A DNA stretch of 64,000 bases from contig BSBM01000092.1 of assembly GCA_027924585.1 (NCBI GenBank), forward strand, positions 9,765,001-9,829,000, written 5' to 3'. The notes beneath the pieces are model-generated. The model had not been told where the DNA came from and did not search any database. It saw only the letters and a program-made list of their open reading frames with translations. Of this stretch, positions 13,101-22,577 are shown one piece after another (the stretch's first letter is position 1; each line of letters opens with the position of its first letter). This DNA comes from Larix kaempferi (taxonomy: Eukaryota; Streptophyta; Pinopsida; Pinales; Pinaceae). The position numbers were made by a program, and so were the translations under genes.

Positions 13101-13402
13101 CTAATAGGAATTCAAGTATAGTGACGCCTCAACCTCAGTGTACTTCCGATATCCAACCTTTTCCTGAACTTGTTGTTGAAGTCATCCCTCAATCTATAAA
13201 TCACCAAAGGTTCCAAATTGGTGATAAGGTTGTAATACCTAATGATTTATTTTATATACGATATAGGGGATCAGGTGACTTTTGGGTTGGACCTTTTACT
13301 GTTGAGCGCTGCATTGATGAGATGTGTTTTCTCACCACTGGGACTGGCCAACGCATCTTACTCCCTATCAACCAAAGGGAGCTAAGGGATTATCATCCCT
13401 GA
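10193..13402 (+). CDS. Gag-protease polyprotein with integrase-tail-like C terminus, copy 1
   Basis: The ORF is intact. I start it at the ATG at 10193 (MAGQGQSNSG), giving 1069 residues. The same frame is open back to about 10019 but has no earlier ATG. Residues about 45-210 form a Ty3/gypsy Gag core (KIPKFNG, then GDARKWFDRFP and a FNQRFDRT segment). No CCHC knuckle is visible. A retropepsin-like domain lies near residues 480-620, with the active-site motif LDSGASMNVMP (D at about 518). From there to about 1000 the chain is acidic, Ser/Pro/Asp/Glu-rich and unlike anything I know. The last about 60 residues (FQIGDKVVIPND to LRDYHP, with GPFTVER) have the pattern of the SH3-like end of gypsy integrase. 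Reverse transcriptase, RNase H and the integrase catalytic core are absent without loss of frame. Likely role: capsid formation and maturation, with polymerase supplied in trans. Confidence 0.85.
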   Translation: MAGQGQSNSGINNQNNPPVARAFGHKARASPLDFSQILGAPHSMLDKYFEKIPKFNGNCATSIEDHIDNVWDHMEAYGAEKEDVFIRGLFASLEGDARKWFDRFPASSINGYDVFTDKLKQEWSVKLDGRFLLHQLFDIKKKENESVHEFNQRFDRTVANIPSNIRPLDQAILIHYLNAYEGYLGYHLKDKDPNNLKEAQDNAKKAEANAASMGKQNFFDLISGPSSSRSEPKFKKSKEPSKDPNEMMESMHEMMKNLTLLTRDLAKNREGDRYRHPYGPKPYWNQQKKPNEGDRRNPMNQEPPIINWSEEQKLEDPEYTTHGDDTPDSPKNINWVDDLKFDKDFGRILIDHEENTIEETNPSGPIYATEQVSNDQAPYKTYQRRKDGPKPIPFSEKKNKELPNPVSEPVPLPEYDFDINIERELDKVMHNIPLIELMKIPSIKEQVVEFFESIPETATTSGEDSSSQNPAPCDVVDEDDDPPINIQTALYERKNGGHQPRYLTLRIGDILLHNCMLDSGASMNVMPLQVMESMGLKITRPYGNVCGIDSKQVKVFGLIKNLRADLFSCPDISMLMDIVVIDLPPAYGMLLCRKWSAGLGGHLQMDLSYATIPNSDGSLVRVYREPFYDGHLENYEDGVRNTFGEGELLPEGIFMVMGGHDDDPSMEEERIIEVDPQSIRDVVSENLRTSNQPNSVGPNIDQPAPPIQLNTSEDNFDQIRRGEYIPRTVHEWLFLVDLNTERGRQGLPHIAPWTNNNEGTHLPSPEGNDEELVDYHFSDVPDHLSHLSLEDGVLRQVNDNSMSWQEHALIHDAPGEDFSLNNLAIFQEEPTDPHLLHPYPSFLLPRELPSSEEDVDSTPASLDMRSQSTPSTVHSPIYDDHLEFLEDMTIPIPSGEGSSRSSENQSPPPLTQAEVNEDVDTDLLTIGETPKNIIHPLEESTSRGTIGEVLIGSIVVPLDGGPPRFDEISPNRNSSIVTPQPQCTSDIQPFPELVVEVIPQSINHQRFQIGDKVVIPNDLFYIRYRGSGDFWVGPFTVERCIDEMCFLTTGTGQRILLPINQRELRDYHP

Positions 13403-13962
13403 CTGTCCTTTTCTTGCCTTGCATGTTTAGAGTAGGTAGCTTCTGAATAAGCTCACTTGAGCAGTAGGATTTGTGTGATTTTTCTTTTTCTGTGTGATGA
13501 GTACTGTCCCTTTTTCTTTCTCTGCTTAGAGTATCTGCTTGTTTTTATTTATTAAGTTGATCCTTGCTCCTTCCTAAGCTTGTCGCTCCTCCTGCATGCA
13601 TTTAAGAAATTATAGTTAGCATTTCTTATTGTTGGCTTCCTGTGCAAGTTGAAGATTGCCTGCTTGAAGAATTTCTCTCTTCCTCCTGCACAGAAAATGA
13701 AAATGATGAATAAATGATATATGCCATGTTAGTTTATATTTATGTTTTAGATTAGTTTTCAGTTTTATTTTATATTTGTCCCATACATGCTCCATGATGG
13801 TATTCTAGTGTTTGTGAGAGCAGGAACAGGTGCAAGATAAAAGCTGAAAGCAAGGATGGTGCAGTGCTGGATTGAAGATTGATGTAGAGCAGTTCGAGAC
13901 CAGAGATTCTGAGGTTCTCAAGCGCTCTCTCCCTTAGAGAACTTGTCCCAGCTGGAGCCAGA
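13403..13962 (+). other. 3' untranslated spacer of internal region, copy 1
   Basis: This is 560 bp between the ORF stop and the next LTR, with no ORF. It is C/T-rich near 13500-13700. I do not see a convincing polypurine tract directly against LTR 2; the last bases read GCTGGAGCCAGA. The copy at 22018-22577 looks identical. Confidence 0.6.
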
Positions 13963-16900
13963 TTTTATCACACCATAGTAGCAGGGCTACTATTCTTGTA
14001 CAGCAGATATCTGCACATTTCAGAGCTTCCTTTATTCCAGAGCATGGCTATATATTTTGGATCACTCATGATCAGAGCAGTACATTATTCAGATTTTATG
14101 ACCTTGTGTCAAGGCTGAGCCTTGAGAGTTCAGATTTGATGACTGATGTGACCACTTATCCCATTACAGTTTCAGTTCAGTGCCTAGAGATATATTTCAG
14201 CAGTGTTTCAGATGATGCATGATGATTGCTATTATGATGATGTTGTATGATCTATGGATATGTTCTCACTGAATGTGGATTATTAGCTTGTTAATTTAGT
14301 CATGATTATAGCATGTGCTTGGTATATTATTCCTGATGTGGCAAACTATTTAAAAAGAACTGTAAATCATAAAATGGACAATTGCTTGCACTTTTAGGTC
14401 ATCTAACAAAACTTATTGGTATTTCACCTTACATAGACATGGTCTTTCCCCGACACCAGTTGTTTTCTAGTGTAGGCTCCATATTCACTTGTCTCCATCC
14501 ATACATGACCTTCCTGTTTGACTTTAAACCCTGACTTGTCTCATTTGACTTTCTGATACTGAGGACTTCCCCATTTTTCTACCTCTGTGTTTGGACCGCA
14601 TCCCTGTTATTCAGTGTCTCGGCTCTGAGTTGGTGACAGAACTTGCCTTTGGTAGGTTGGATTGTAGGCCTAAATCATTCTGGTCGGTTGTCCCGATGTT
14701 TGGCATTGGCTCGAACTCCCCCTAGTCACTTGAGATGTTGTTGGCTAAAACTGAAAGCTCATGTTCTACCTATGGAAACTAAAAAATTCGCCCATGGAAA
14801 CAAAAAAAAAAAAAGGGGCAAGAGCAATGAAAAGCTAAAAATACTCCTCGAAGAGTATAAGAAAGGTCCAAAAAGCAATAGTTCTTAAAAGCTATATCTA
14901 AACAATTGCTGACCTTGTGAATATATAAAAAACATGCCCTGGATGCAAGCTGCAACTAGTTGTGCTTCTCAGCACATCTGAAATCCGAAGGGTTATGTAG
15001 GCCAAAAAGGCCATGGAAATAAATTGAATGATCCTAATGAACTTGGATCAACTTGATGTAGACATGATGCCTAAGTTGAATAAACACTCTCTAAACAACT
15101 TATCCATTTGTGAGGCACAGCCATCCCCTGTGTTCTTTTGTCCAGCACAGAGTTTGTAGCTTCCCCCTTCTCCCAGTCCAAAGTATTTTTGAGTTGAGTT
15201 AGACAAGTCAAACCCTTGGCTCAACCTTGCTCCTAGCCTTCATCCTTTACTAGCAGTTTGACCATGTCCAATGGGTGAGTTTGTCATTTGAACTATGGTG
15301 CAAGTAATTTATTATAACAACCAAATATTTTAACTCGATTAATGCCACTGAATGGAATTTATACTTTGAGCTTAGCTATGGGATTGATTAAAGAAGCATT
15401 GTCTTAGTCTACTGATGTGATTTATCCTTGATTATATATATTCTTGGGATCCGTGATGATGTGGACCATGTATGATGATTATTGATGATTATTTATGGGC
15501 CCACATGTTTGATGATGATGTCATATGATGGACATATGATGCAGATGATGTTTGATCCAGTTCAGCAGGTTTATTATTATTTCAGATCAGCAGATTATAC
15601 ATTGTCCATATATGATGGACCCTACAGCTGGCCCATTAGGGCAACCCAGGGTGTATGAGTACTCATTCCTAGTGGATTTGGGTCTTCTGGATCCATTGAG
15701 ACACTTATCTTTCAGTTCCGGGCACTTCTGACAGTGATTGATGCAGTTTTACACTTGTTGACCAGATTTGGGGCTGATTTCCCAGCCTGAGCAGCAGGGG
15801 CCCCGAGAGGCCAGTTCACCTAGGGCGCTGATGATGGAGGGGGTGGTCCAGCCACTTGTTATTACCATTTATCCCCCCTCCCGGAGAGCCTGGTGGGCTC
15901 AGATGGACAGTGCTAGCACCCTAGGAGGCAGTTTTGGCACTTTCACAGTTCCCGAGGCAGTTAAAAAATGGGATAAAGTGGTCACTGAGGAAATCGATTT
16001 GGGCAATTGAGGCAAGGTTTTGGCATTTGGTTTTCACAGAGGTCTTCCAGGGTGATCTCACTATCTTCCAGTCAGTTTTCACCATGTGGGTATCTCCAGA
16101 TTGATCACAGGAGGACATTTACTGCTTGACTGTCATGGATTCTGAGGACAGTTTTGGTCATTATTATTATATTGGACATATTTTATTATTTTATTGTGCC
16201 TTGGGGTGAGCTAGCAAGGATCTATACCTCCTAGCCCCACCATGTGCTTATTTTACCATGTCCTAGTCATCATGAGGTGGATTATTGTACTTTTTACCCC
16301 TCTAGTGGGATGACGTCACCCTCCATTGTACCATTTAGTGAGGGCGCTATTGTTATGTTGAGTGATCCATGTGATATTATGTTATGGATTCATCCTAGCC
16401 ATTGATTGTATGATGAGATCTTATAATCTCAACCACTCATTTGATGTAGTATTATGAAGTGGTATAGGGTTTTGGTCTTTATTATCCTATATAAGGAGGA
16501 GACCCCCCATTGTAAAGCTCACCTTTTGGAGCTCTGGAATATTGGAATAGAAGATTTTTTGTGGAGCACATCTCTCTTGCATTGTGGATTCTCTTTCATA
16601 TTGAATATAAAGTATCTCTTCTATGTATCATTGTGGATTTTGGTGTTTTTGCTAACCTTTTGACAGGAAAGTCGAATTGGAGAAAGGAGGGCGACTTTTT
16701 GAGGGTTATTGTTGGAGGGATCCACATATTCTCTCTTGGGTTGATCTTGTGACAGGGAGTATCATTATTGTATCTTCGTGACATAGTTGATGCTTTCTAT
16801 TACATCTTTCTACCATTTTCATAATCATCTTGCTTGACTTGTTTCTTTGATCTTGTCTTGTAGGAGGAGGACGATTTGGCTATCTTGGAGAAGGGCGATT

Positions 16901-18437
16901 TGGTTGGAGCACTTGGATCTCACTCTTGAATATAAACATAGGAGAATGCTATCAACTTGCAAGGTGGCCATAAGCAATTGAGGTAAGATCTACAAGGTAT
17001 GTGCCTCTTTCATCCATTCTATCTCCATTGGTCATAAAACCCTAATTAAATCAAAACCCAAATTTGGTATTTTTTAGATCTACTTAGATCCACCCTTGCA
17101 TTTGAAAAGATATTAAGAACCCACCTCTATAGGATCCACCCCTAGTTGGATCTATAGTTTGGTGGTGATTGGCTAAAAATTGACACATCTTTCAATGCAA
17201 AAAGCCTTCTTGAACCTAAATCGATTTTCCTAAGAGAAGCTTGTTGGGTAGGATCTAGCACATGGGTAGGTGAGATCCCACTTGAATTGACATCTAGACA
17301 CTTGATAACCTATACCCATATCCTTACTTTGGTGAAAACTACCTTGTGGACATCTCTCCATGTTTTGAGGGGTTGAAACCCCCTTTTGATTTTCTTGGTA
17401 CCTTAAAACTTAGATCTACTAAGATCTACCCATTGGATTCACTTGAAACTTTGAAGGAACATAGATCGGGGTACTAACATCCCGGATCTACTTTTTGGTG
17501 GCCATTGGACTTGGTTTGGTCCACCAAACCCATTTTTTGCCCCTCCTTGAGAAAGTCGCACCCCCTTGAAGTTTTGAGTTGGACCACTTCTAGGAAGTGG
17601 GTGTTGGAGATTTTCGTGGATTTGGAATGCCCATGCCTTGAAACCTAGGTCTAGACTATCCTTTTGTCCCGATCTACCTTGGGGATTGCATTCCTTGTTT
17701 TAAGGAATTGTGGTCCACTTTTGGTCTTCACTCAAAAACCAAGATCTAGTAAGATCCAACCATTGGATCTCATCCAAACCATTTGACTTGGCTTCTAGGT
17801 GTCCCGATCTACACTTTGACATCCTTCTCGACCCCATTAGCCCATCCAACAAGGCACTAGTCCTTCTCCAAGCAAGGCACACTTCTTGGGATTAGTGTCA
17901 AACCTTAGATCTAGCACATGGGTAATCCTAGAACCAACTCTAACTTGTAGATCTAACCTAGATCTAACCTATAGTACCATCCTCACACTTAACTTCACCT
18001 TGTGGGCCCACCTAGAACCATTTCACACTTCCCAAGGCAACAAGACCCACTTGTGTAAACATATGGTACTGTACTTAGCAATCATACCCCATCAAGTGGC
18101 CTAAACCATACATAGGTTGAAACACTAACTATCCATTATACCACCTTCAACCATACCTCAAACATTAGGTCCACTTAGCCTTGCATTGGTTTCCGTAACT
18201 CACCATTTATTCACCCTTTGAAACCTTTGCTTAGGTCCAATCAACCGTGATTGGGGTATAGGGTCTCCCCCTTGGTCTAGTTATACCTTGACCTAAAGCG
18301 AAGAGTGCCTCGGTTGACGTGACTCCCGCATTGCATTGGGAACCGTGGCATCTCTTAGGTCACCTCTTTAGTTGCCTAACTCCTCTACCGTCCCGGATGG
18401 GATACCTCTAGGGGCAACTACAAGTTGTGTGATAACA
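13963..18437 (+). repeat. LTR 2 (middle) of tandem gypsy array
   Basis: This copy lies between the two internal regions. It begins TTTTATCACAC, so the canonical TG is changed to TT, exactly as in LTR 3. It shares at least 13 substitutions with LTR 3 against LTR 1. Near its 3' end (18318 and 18395) it has the LTR 1 states where LTR 3 differs. Confidence 0.9.
16488..16495 (+). promoter_or_regulatory. Putative TATA box of LTR 2
   Basis: TATATAAG in the same context as 7873-7880. It could drive the second internal region. Confidence 0.5.
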
Positions 18438-18441
18438 TTTT

Positions 18442-18459
18442 TGGCGCCGTTGCCGGGGA
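18442..18459 (+). other. Primer binding site, tRNA-Asp type, copy 2
   Basis: Identical to 9827-9844 and again 4 nt after the LTR end. Confidence 0.85.
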
Positions 18460-18807
18460 GGTAGGGGCCTACCTTGGTTCAACACACCTTTGTGTCTCAC
18501 TATCTCTCTGCACTTTAAACGACATACCTCTTGGTAGTAGAGCCTAAAAATCTACCTGGCGACTCCTAATCGCGACTCCGCTGAGGAGCGAGCTCATAGT
18601 CATCCTTACAACACGCGAAGTAAATCAAATCATTTGGAAGGAACCCCACTCACATATCACAAAAGAGATCCTAAAACCCAATCAACTAATTTCTTGTGGA
18701 AACTTGTTAACTCAGGTTCTCCAAACCGTATCTTAGGATCCCCTTTGTTCAATCCGGTTCCTCCTTTATCACCTAATCACAACTCCAGTTCAAGCCAAAT
18801 CAATCCA

Positions 18808-21800
18808 ATGGCAGGACAAGGTCAGTCAAACTCCGGTATCAACAACCAAAACAACCCTCCTGTTGCTCGTGCTTTTGGTCATAAGGCTAGAGCTTCTCCC
18901 TTAGACTTTTCTCAGATCTTGGGTGCTCCCCATAGTATGCTAGACAAGTACTTTGAAAAGATCCCGAAATTTAATGGCAACTGTGCCACCTCTATCGAGG
19001 ACCACATAGACAATGTTTGGGATCATATGGAAGCATATGGGGCTGAAAAAGAGGATGTGTTTATTAGGGGGCTCTTTGCATCCTTGGAGGGTGATGCTCG
19101 CAAATGGTTTGACCGCTTTCCTGCATCATCAATCAATGGGTATGATGTATTCACTGATAAACTCAAGCAAGAGTGGTCAGTCAAGTTAGATGGGCGTTTC
19201 CTTTTACACCAACTTTTTGACATCAAAAAGAAAGAAAATGAGTCCGTCCATGAGTTTAACCAACGCTTCGATAGGACTGTTGCCAACATCCCAAGTAACA
19301 TAAGACCCCTTGACCAAGCCATCTTGATTCATTACCTTAATGCTTATGAAGGTTACCTGGGTTACCACCTAAAGGACAAAGACCCTAATAATTTGAAGGA
19401 AGCCCAAGACAATGCCAAGAAAGCTGAGGCAAATGCTGCCTCCATGGGAAAACAAAACTTCTTTGACCTAATTAGTGGACCTTCTTCCTCTAGATCTGAG
19501 CCTAAGTTTAAGAAAAGTAAGGAACCTAGCAAAGATCCCAATGAAATGATGGAGAGTATGCATGAAATGATGAAAAACTTAACCCTCCTAACTAGGGACC
19601 TAGCCAAGAATAGAGAGGGGGATAGATATAGGCATCCCTATGGTCCTAAACCTTATTGGAATCAACAAAAGAAACCTAATGAAGGTGATAGAAGAAACCC
19701 TATGAACCAAGAACCTCCCATCATAAACTGGTCTGAAGAGCAAAAGCTGGAAGATCCTGAGTATACCACCCATGGTGATGATACTCCGGATTCTCCAAAG
19801 AACATTAATTGGGTTGATGACTTAAAGTTTGACAAAGACTTCGGAAGAATCCTAATTGATCATGAAGAAAACACCATAGAAGAAACCAACCCTAGTGGTC
19901 CCATCTATGCTACTGAACAAGTTAGTAATGATCAAGCTCCTTATAAAACTTATCAACGAAGAAAGGATGGCCCAAAGCCTATCCCTTTTAGTGAAAAGAA
20001 AAACAAAGAGTTGCCTAATCCAGTGAGTGAGCCAGTCCCTTTGCCTGAGTATGACTTCGATATCAACATCGAAAGAGAGTTAGACAAGGTTATGCATAAC
20101 ATTCCACTCATTGAGTTAATGAAAATCCCTTCAATAAAGGAGCAAGTAGTAGAGTTTTTCGAGAGTATCCCTGAGACAGCCACGACTAGTGGTGAGGATT
20201 CATCTTCTCAAAACCCAGCACCTTGTGATGTGGTTGATGAAGATGATGACCCTCCCATTAACATCCAAACTGCCCTATATGAGAGGAAGAATGGGGGTCA
20301 TCAACCACGTTACCTTACACTACGCATAGGTGATATCCTTCTTCATAACTGTATGTTGGATTCTGGTGCCTCCATGAATGTGATGCCTTTACAAGTCATG
20401 GAAGCTATGGGATTAAAAATAACTAGACCTTATGGGAACGTTTGTGGGATTGACTCTAAACAAGTTAAAGTCTTTGGCTTGATAAAAAACCTGAGAGCTG
20501 ACCTGTTTTCATGCCCCGACATATCTATGCTTATGGATATAGTAGTTATAGATCTCCCTCCAGCCTATGGCATGCTCCTTTGTAGGAAGTGGTCCGCTGG
20601 GCTAGGGGGACATCTTCAGATGGATTTATCATATGCTACCATCCCCAACTCTGATGGGTCCTTGGTTAGGGTATATCGAGAGCCATTTTATGATGGACAT
20701 CTTGAGAATTATGAGGATGGTGTGAGAAACACTTTTGGTGAGGGTGAATTATTACCTGAGGGTATCTTTATGGTCATGGGTGGTCATGATGATGATCCTA
20801 GCATGGAAGAAGAGAGAATTATTGAGGTTGACCCTCAATCCATTCGGGATGTAGTATCAGAAAACCTTAGGACCTCGAACCAACCCAATAGTGTAGGGCC
20901 AAACATTGACCAACCTGCACCTCCCATTCAGCTAAACACTTCGGAGGATAACTTTGACCAAATTAGAAGGGGTGAGTACATACCTAGGACAGTACATGAG
21001 TGGCTTTTCCTAGTTGACCTTAACACAGAAAGAGGAAGACAAGGCTTACCTCACATCGCTCCTTGGACAAATAACAATGAAGGAACACACCTTCCCTCAC
21101 CTGAGGGGAATGATGAAGAACTAGTTGATTATCACTTCTCTGATGTGCCTGATCACTTGTCCCATTTGTCCTTAGAGGATGGGGTTTTAAGGCAGGTGAA
21201 TGACAACTCTATGAGTTGGCAAGAACATGCCTTGATCCATGATGCCCCTGGGGAAGACTTTTCTTTGAATAATCTAGCCATTTTTCAAGAAGAACCCACT
21301 GACCCACATTTGCTTCATCCTTACCCTAGCTTCCTTTTGCCTAGAGAGTTACCTAGTAGTGAAGAGGATGTTGACTCTACACCAGCATCTTTGGATATGA
21401 GGAGCCAAAGTACACCTAGCACAGTTCATAGTCCCATTTATGATGACCATTTGGAATTTTTAGAGGACATGACCATACCTATCCCGTCAGGAGAGGGTAG
21501 TAGCAGAAGTAGCGAAAATCAAAGCCCTCCACCCTTAACCCAAGCTGAAGTAAATGAGGATGTTGATACTGACTTGTTGACCATAGGGGAAACACCAAAG
21601 AATATCATTCACCCACTAGAAGAAAGTACTTCTAGGGGAACTATAGGAGAAGTCCTGATTGGTAGCATAGTTGTACCTTTAGACGGTGGACCTCCCAGAT
21701 TTGATGAAATTTCTCCTAATAGGAATTCAAGTATAGTGACGCCTCAACCTCAGTGTACTTCCGATATCCAACCTTTTCCTGAACTTGTTGTTGAAGTCAT

Positions 21801-22017
21801 CCCTCAATCTATAAATCACCAAAGGTTCCAAATTGGTGATAAGGTTGTAATACCTAATGATTTATTTTATATACGATATAGGGGATCAGGTGACTTTTGG
21901 GTTGGACCTTTTACTGTTGAGCGCTGCATTGATGAGATGTGTTTTCTCACCACTGGGACTGGCCAACGCATCTTACTCCCTATCAACCAAAGGGAGCTAA
22001 GGGATTATCATCCCTGA
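18808..22017 (+). CDS. Gag-protease polyprotein with integrase-tail-like C terminus, copy 2
   Basis: This is a second intact copy of the 10193-13402 ORF, 8615 bp downstream, also 1069 residues from the ATG at 18808. The one coding difference I see is in the protease region: GCT (Ala) at 20404-20406 against TCT (Ser) at 11789-11791, about 16 residues after the DSGAS aspartate and outside that motif. Domain order is the same: Gag core, LDSGAS retropepsin, long acidic segment, GDKV...GPF integrase-tail-like end. Near identity of both copies fits very recent duplication or conversion and does not by itself show selection. Confidence 0.85.
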   Translation: MAGQGQSNSGINNQNNPPVARAFGHKARASPLDFSQILGAPHSMLDKYFEKIPKFNGNCATSIEDHIDNVWDHMEAYGAEKEDVFIRGLFASLEGDARKWFDRFPASSINGYDVFTDKLKQEWSVKLDGRFLLHQLFDIKKKENESVHEFNQRFDRTVANIPSNIRPLDQAILIHYLNAYEGYLGYHLKDKDPNNLKEAQDNAKKAEANAASMGKQNFFDLISGPSSSRSEPKFKKSKEPSKDPNEMMESMHEMMKNLTLLTRDLAKNREGDRYRHPYGPKPYWNQQKKPNEGDRRNPMNQEPPIINWSEEQKLEDPEYTTHGDDTPDSPKNINWVDDLKFDKDFGRILIDHEENTIEETNPSGPIYATEQVSNDQAPYKTYQRRKDGPKPIPFSEKKNKELPNPVSEPVPLPEYDFDINIERELDKVMHNIPLIELMKIPSIKEQVVEFFESIPETATTSGEDSSSQNPAPCDVVDEDDDPPINIQTALYERKNGGHQPRYLTLRIGDILLHNCMLDSGASMNVMPLQVMEAMGLKITRPYGNVCGIDSKQVKVFGLIKNLRADLFSCPDISMLMDIVVIDLPPAYGMLLCRKWSAGLGGHLQMDLSYATIPNSDGSLVRVYREPFYDGHLENYEDGVRNTFGEGELLPEGIFMVMGGHDDDPSMEEERIIEVDPQSIRDVVSENLRTSNQPNSVGPNIDQPAPPIQLNTSEDNFDQIRRGEYIPRTVHEWLFLVDLNTERGRQGLPHIAPWTNNNEGTHLPSPEGNDEELVDYHFSDVPDHLSHLSLEDGVLRQVNDNSMSWQEHALIHDAPGEDFSLNNLAIFQEEPTDPHLLHPYPSFLLPRELPSSEEDVDSTPASLDMRSQSTPSTVHSPIYDDHLEFLEDMTIPIPSGEGSSRSSENQSPPPLTQAEVNEDVDTDLLTIGETPKNIIHPLEESTSRGTIGEVLIGSIVVPLDGGPPRFDEISPNRNSSIVTPQPQCTSDIQPFPELVVEVIPQSINHQRFQIGDKVVIPNDLFYIRYRGSGDFWVGPFTVERCIDEMCFLTTGTGQRILLPINQRELRDYHP

Positions 22018-22577
22018 CTGTCCTTTTCTTGCCTTGCATGTTTAGAGTAGGTAGCTTCTGAATAAGCTCACTTGAGCAGTAGGATTTGTGTGATTTTTCT
22101 TTTTCTGTGTGATGAGTACTGTCCCTTTTTCTTTCTCTGCTTAGAGTATCTGCTTGTTTTTATTTATTAAGTTGATCCTTGCTCCTTCCTAAGCTTGTCG
22201 CTCCTCCTGCATGCATTTAAGAAATTATAGTTAGCATTTCTTATTGTTGGCTTCCTGTGCAAGTTGAAGATTGCCTGCTTGAAGAATTTCTCTCTTCCTC
22301 CTGCACAGAAAATGAAAATGATGAATAAATGATATATGCCATGTTAGTTTATATTTATGTTTTAGATTAGTTTTCAGTTTTATTTTATATTTGTCCCATA
22401 CATGCTCCATGATGGTATTCTAGTGTTTGTGAGAGCAGGAACAGGTGCAAGATAAAAGCTGAAAGCAAGGATGGTGCAGTGCTGGATTGAAGATTGATGT
22501 AGAGCAGTTCGAGACCAGAGATTCTGAGGTTCTCAAGCGCTCTCTCCCTTAGAGAACTTGTCCCAGCTGGAGCCAGA
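22018..22577 (+). other. 3' untranslated spacer of internal region, copy 2
   Basis: Copy of 13403-13962. I noticed no differences. It leads straight into LTR 3. Confidence 0.6.
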
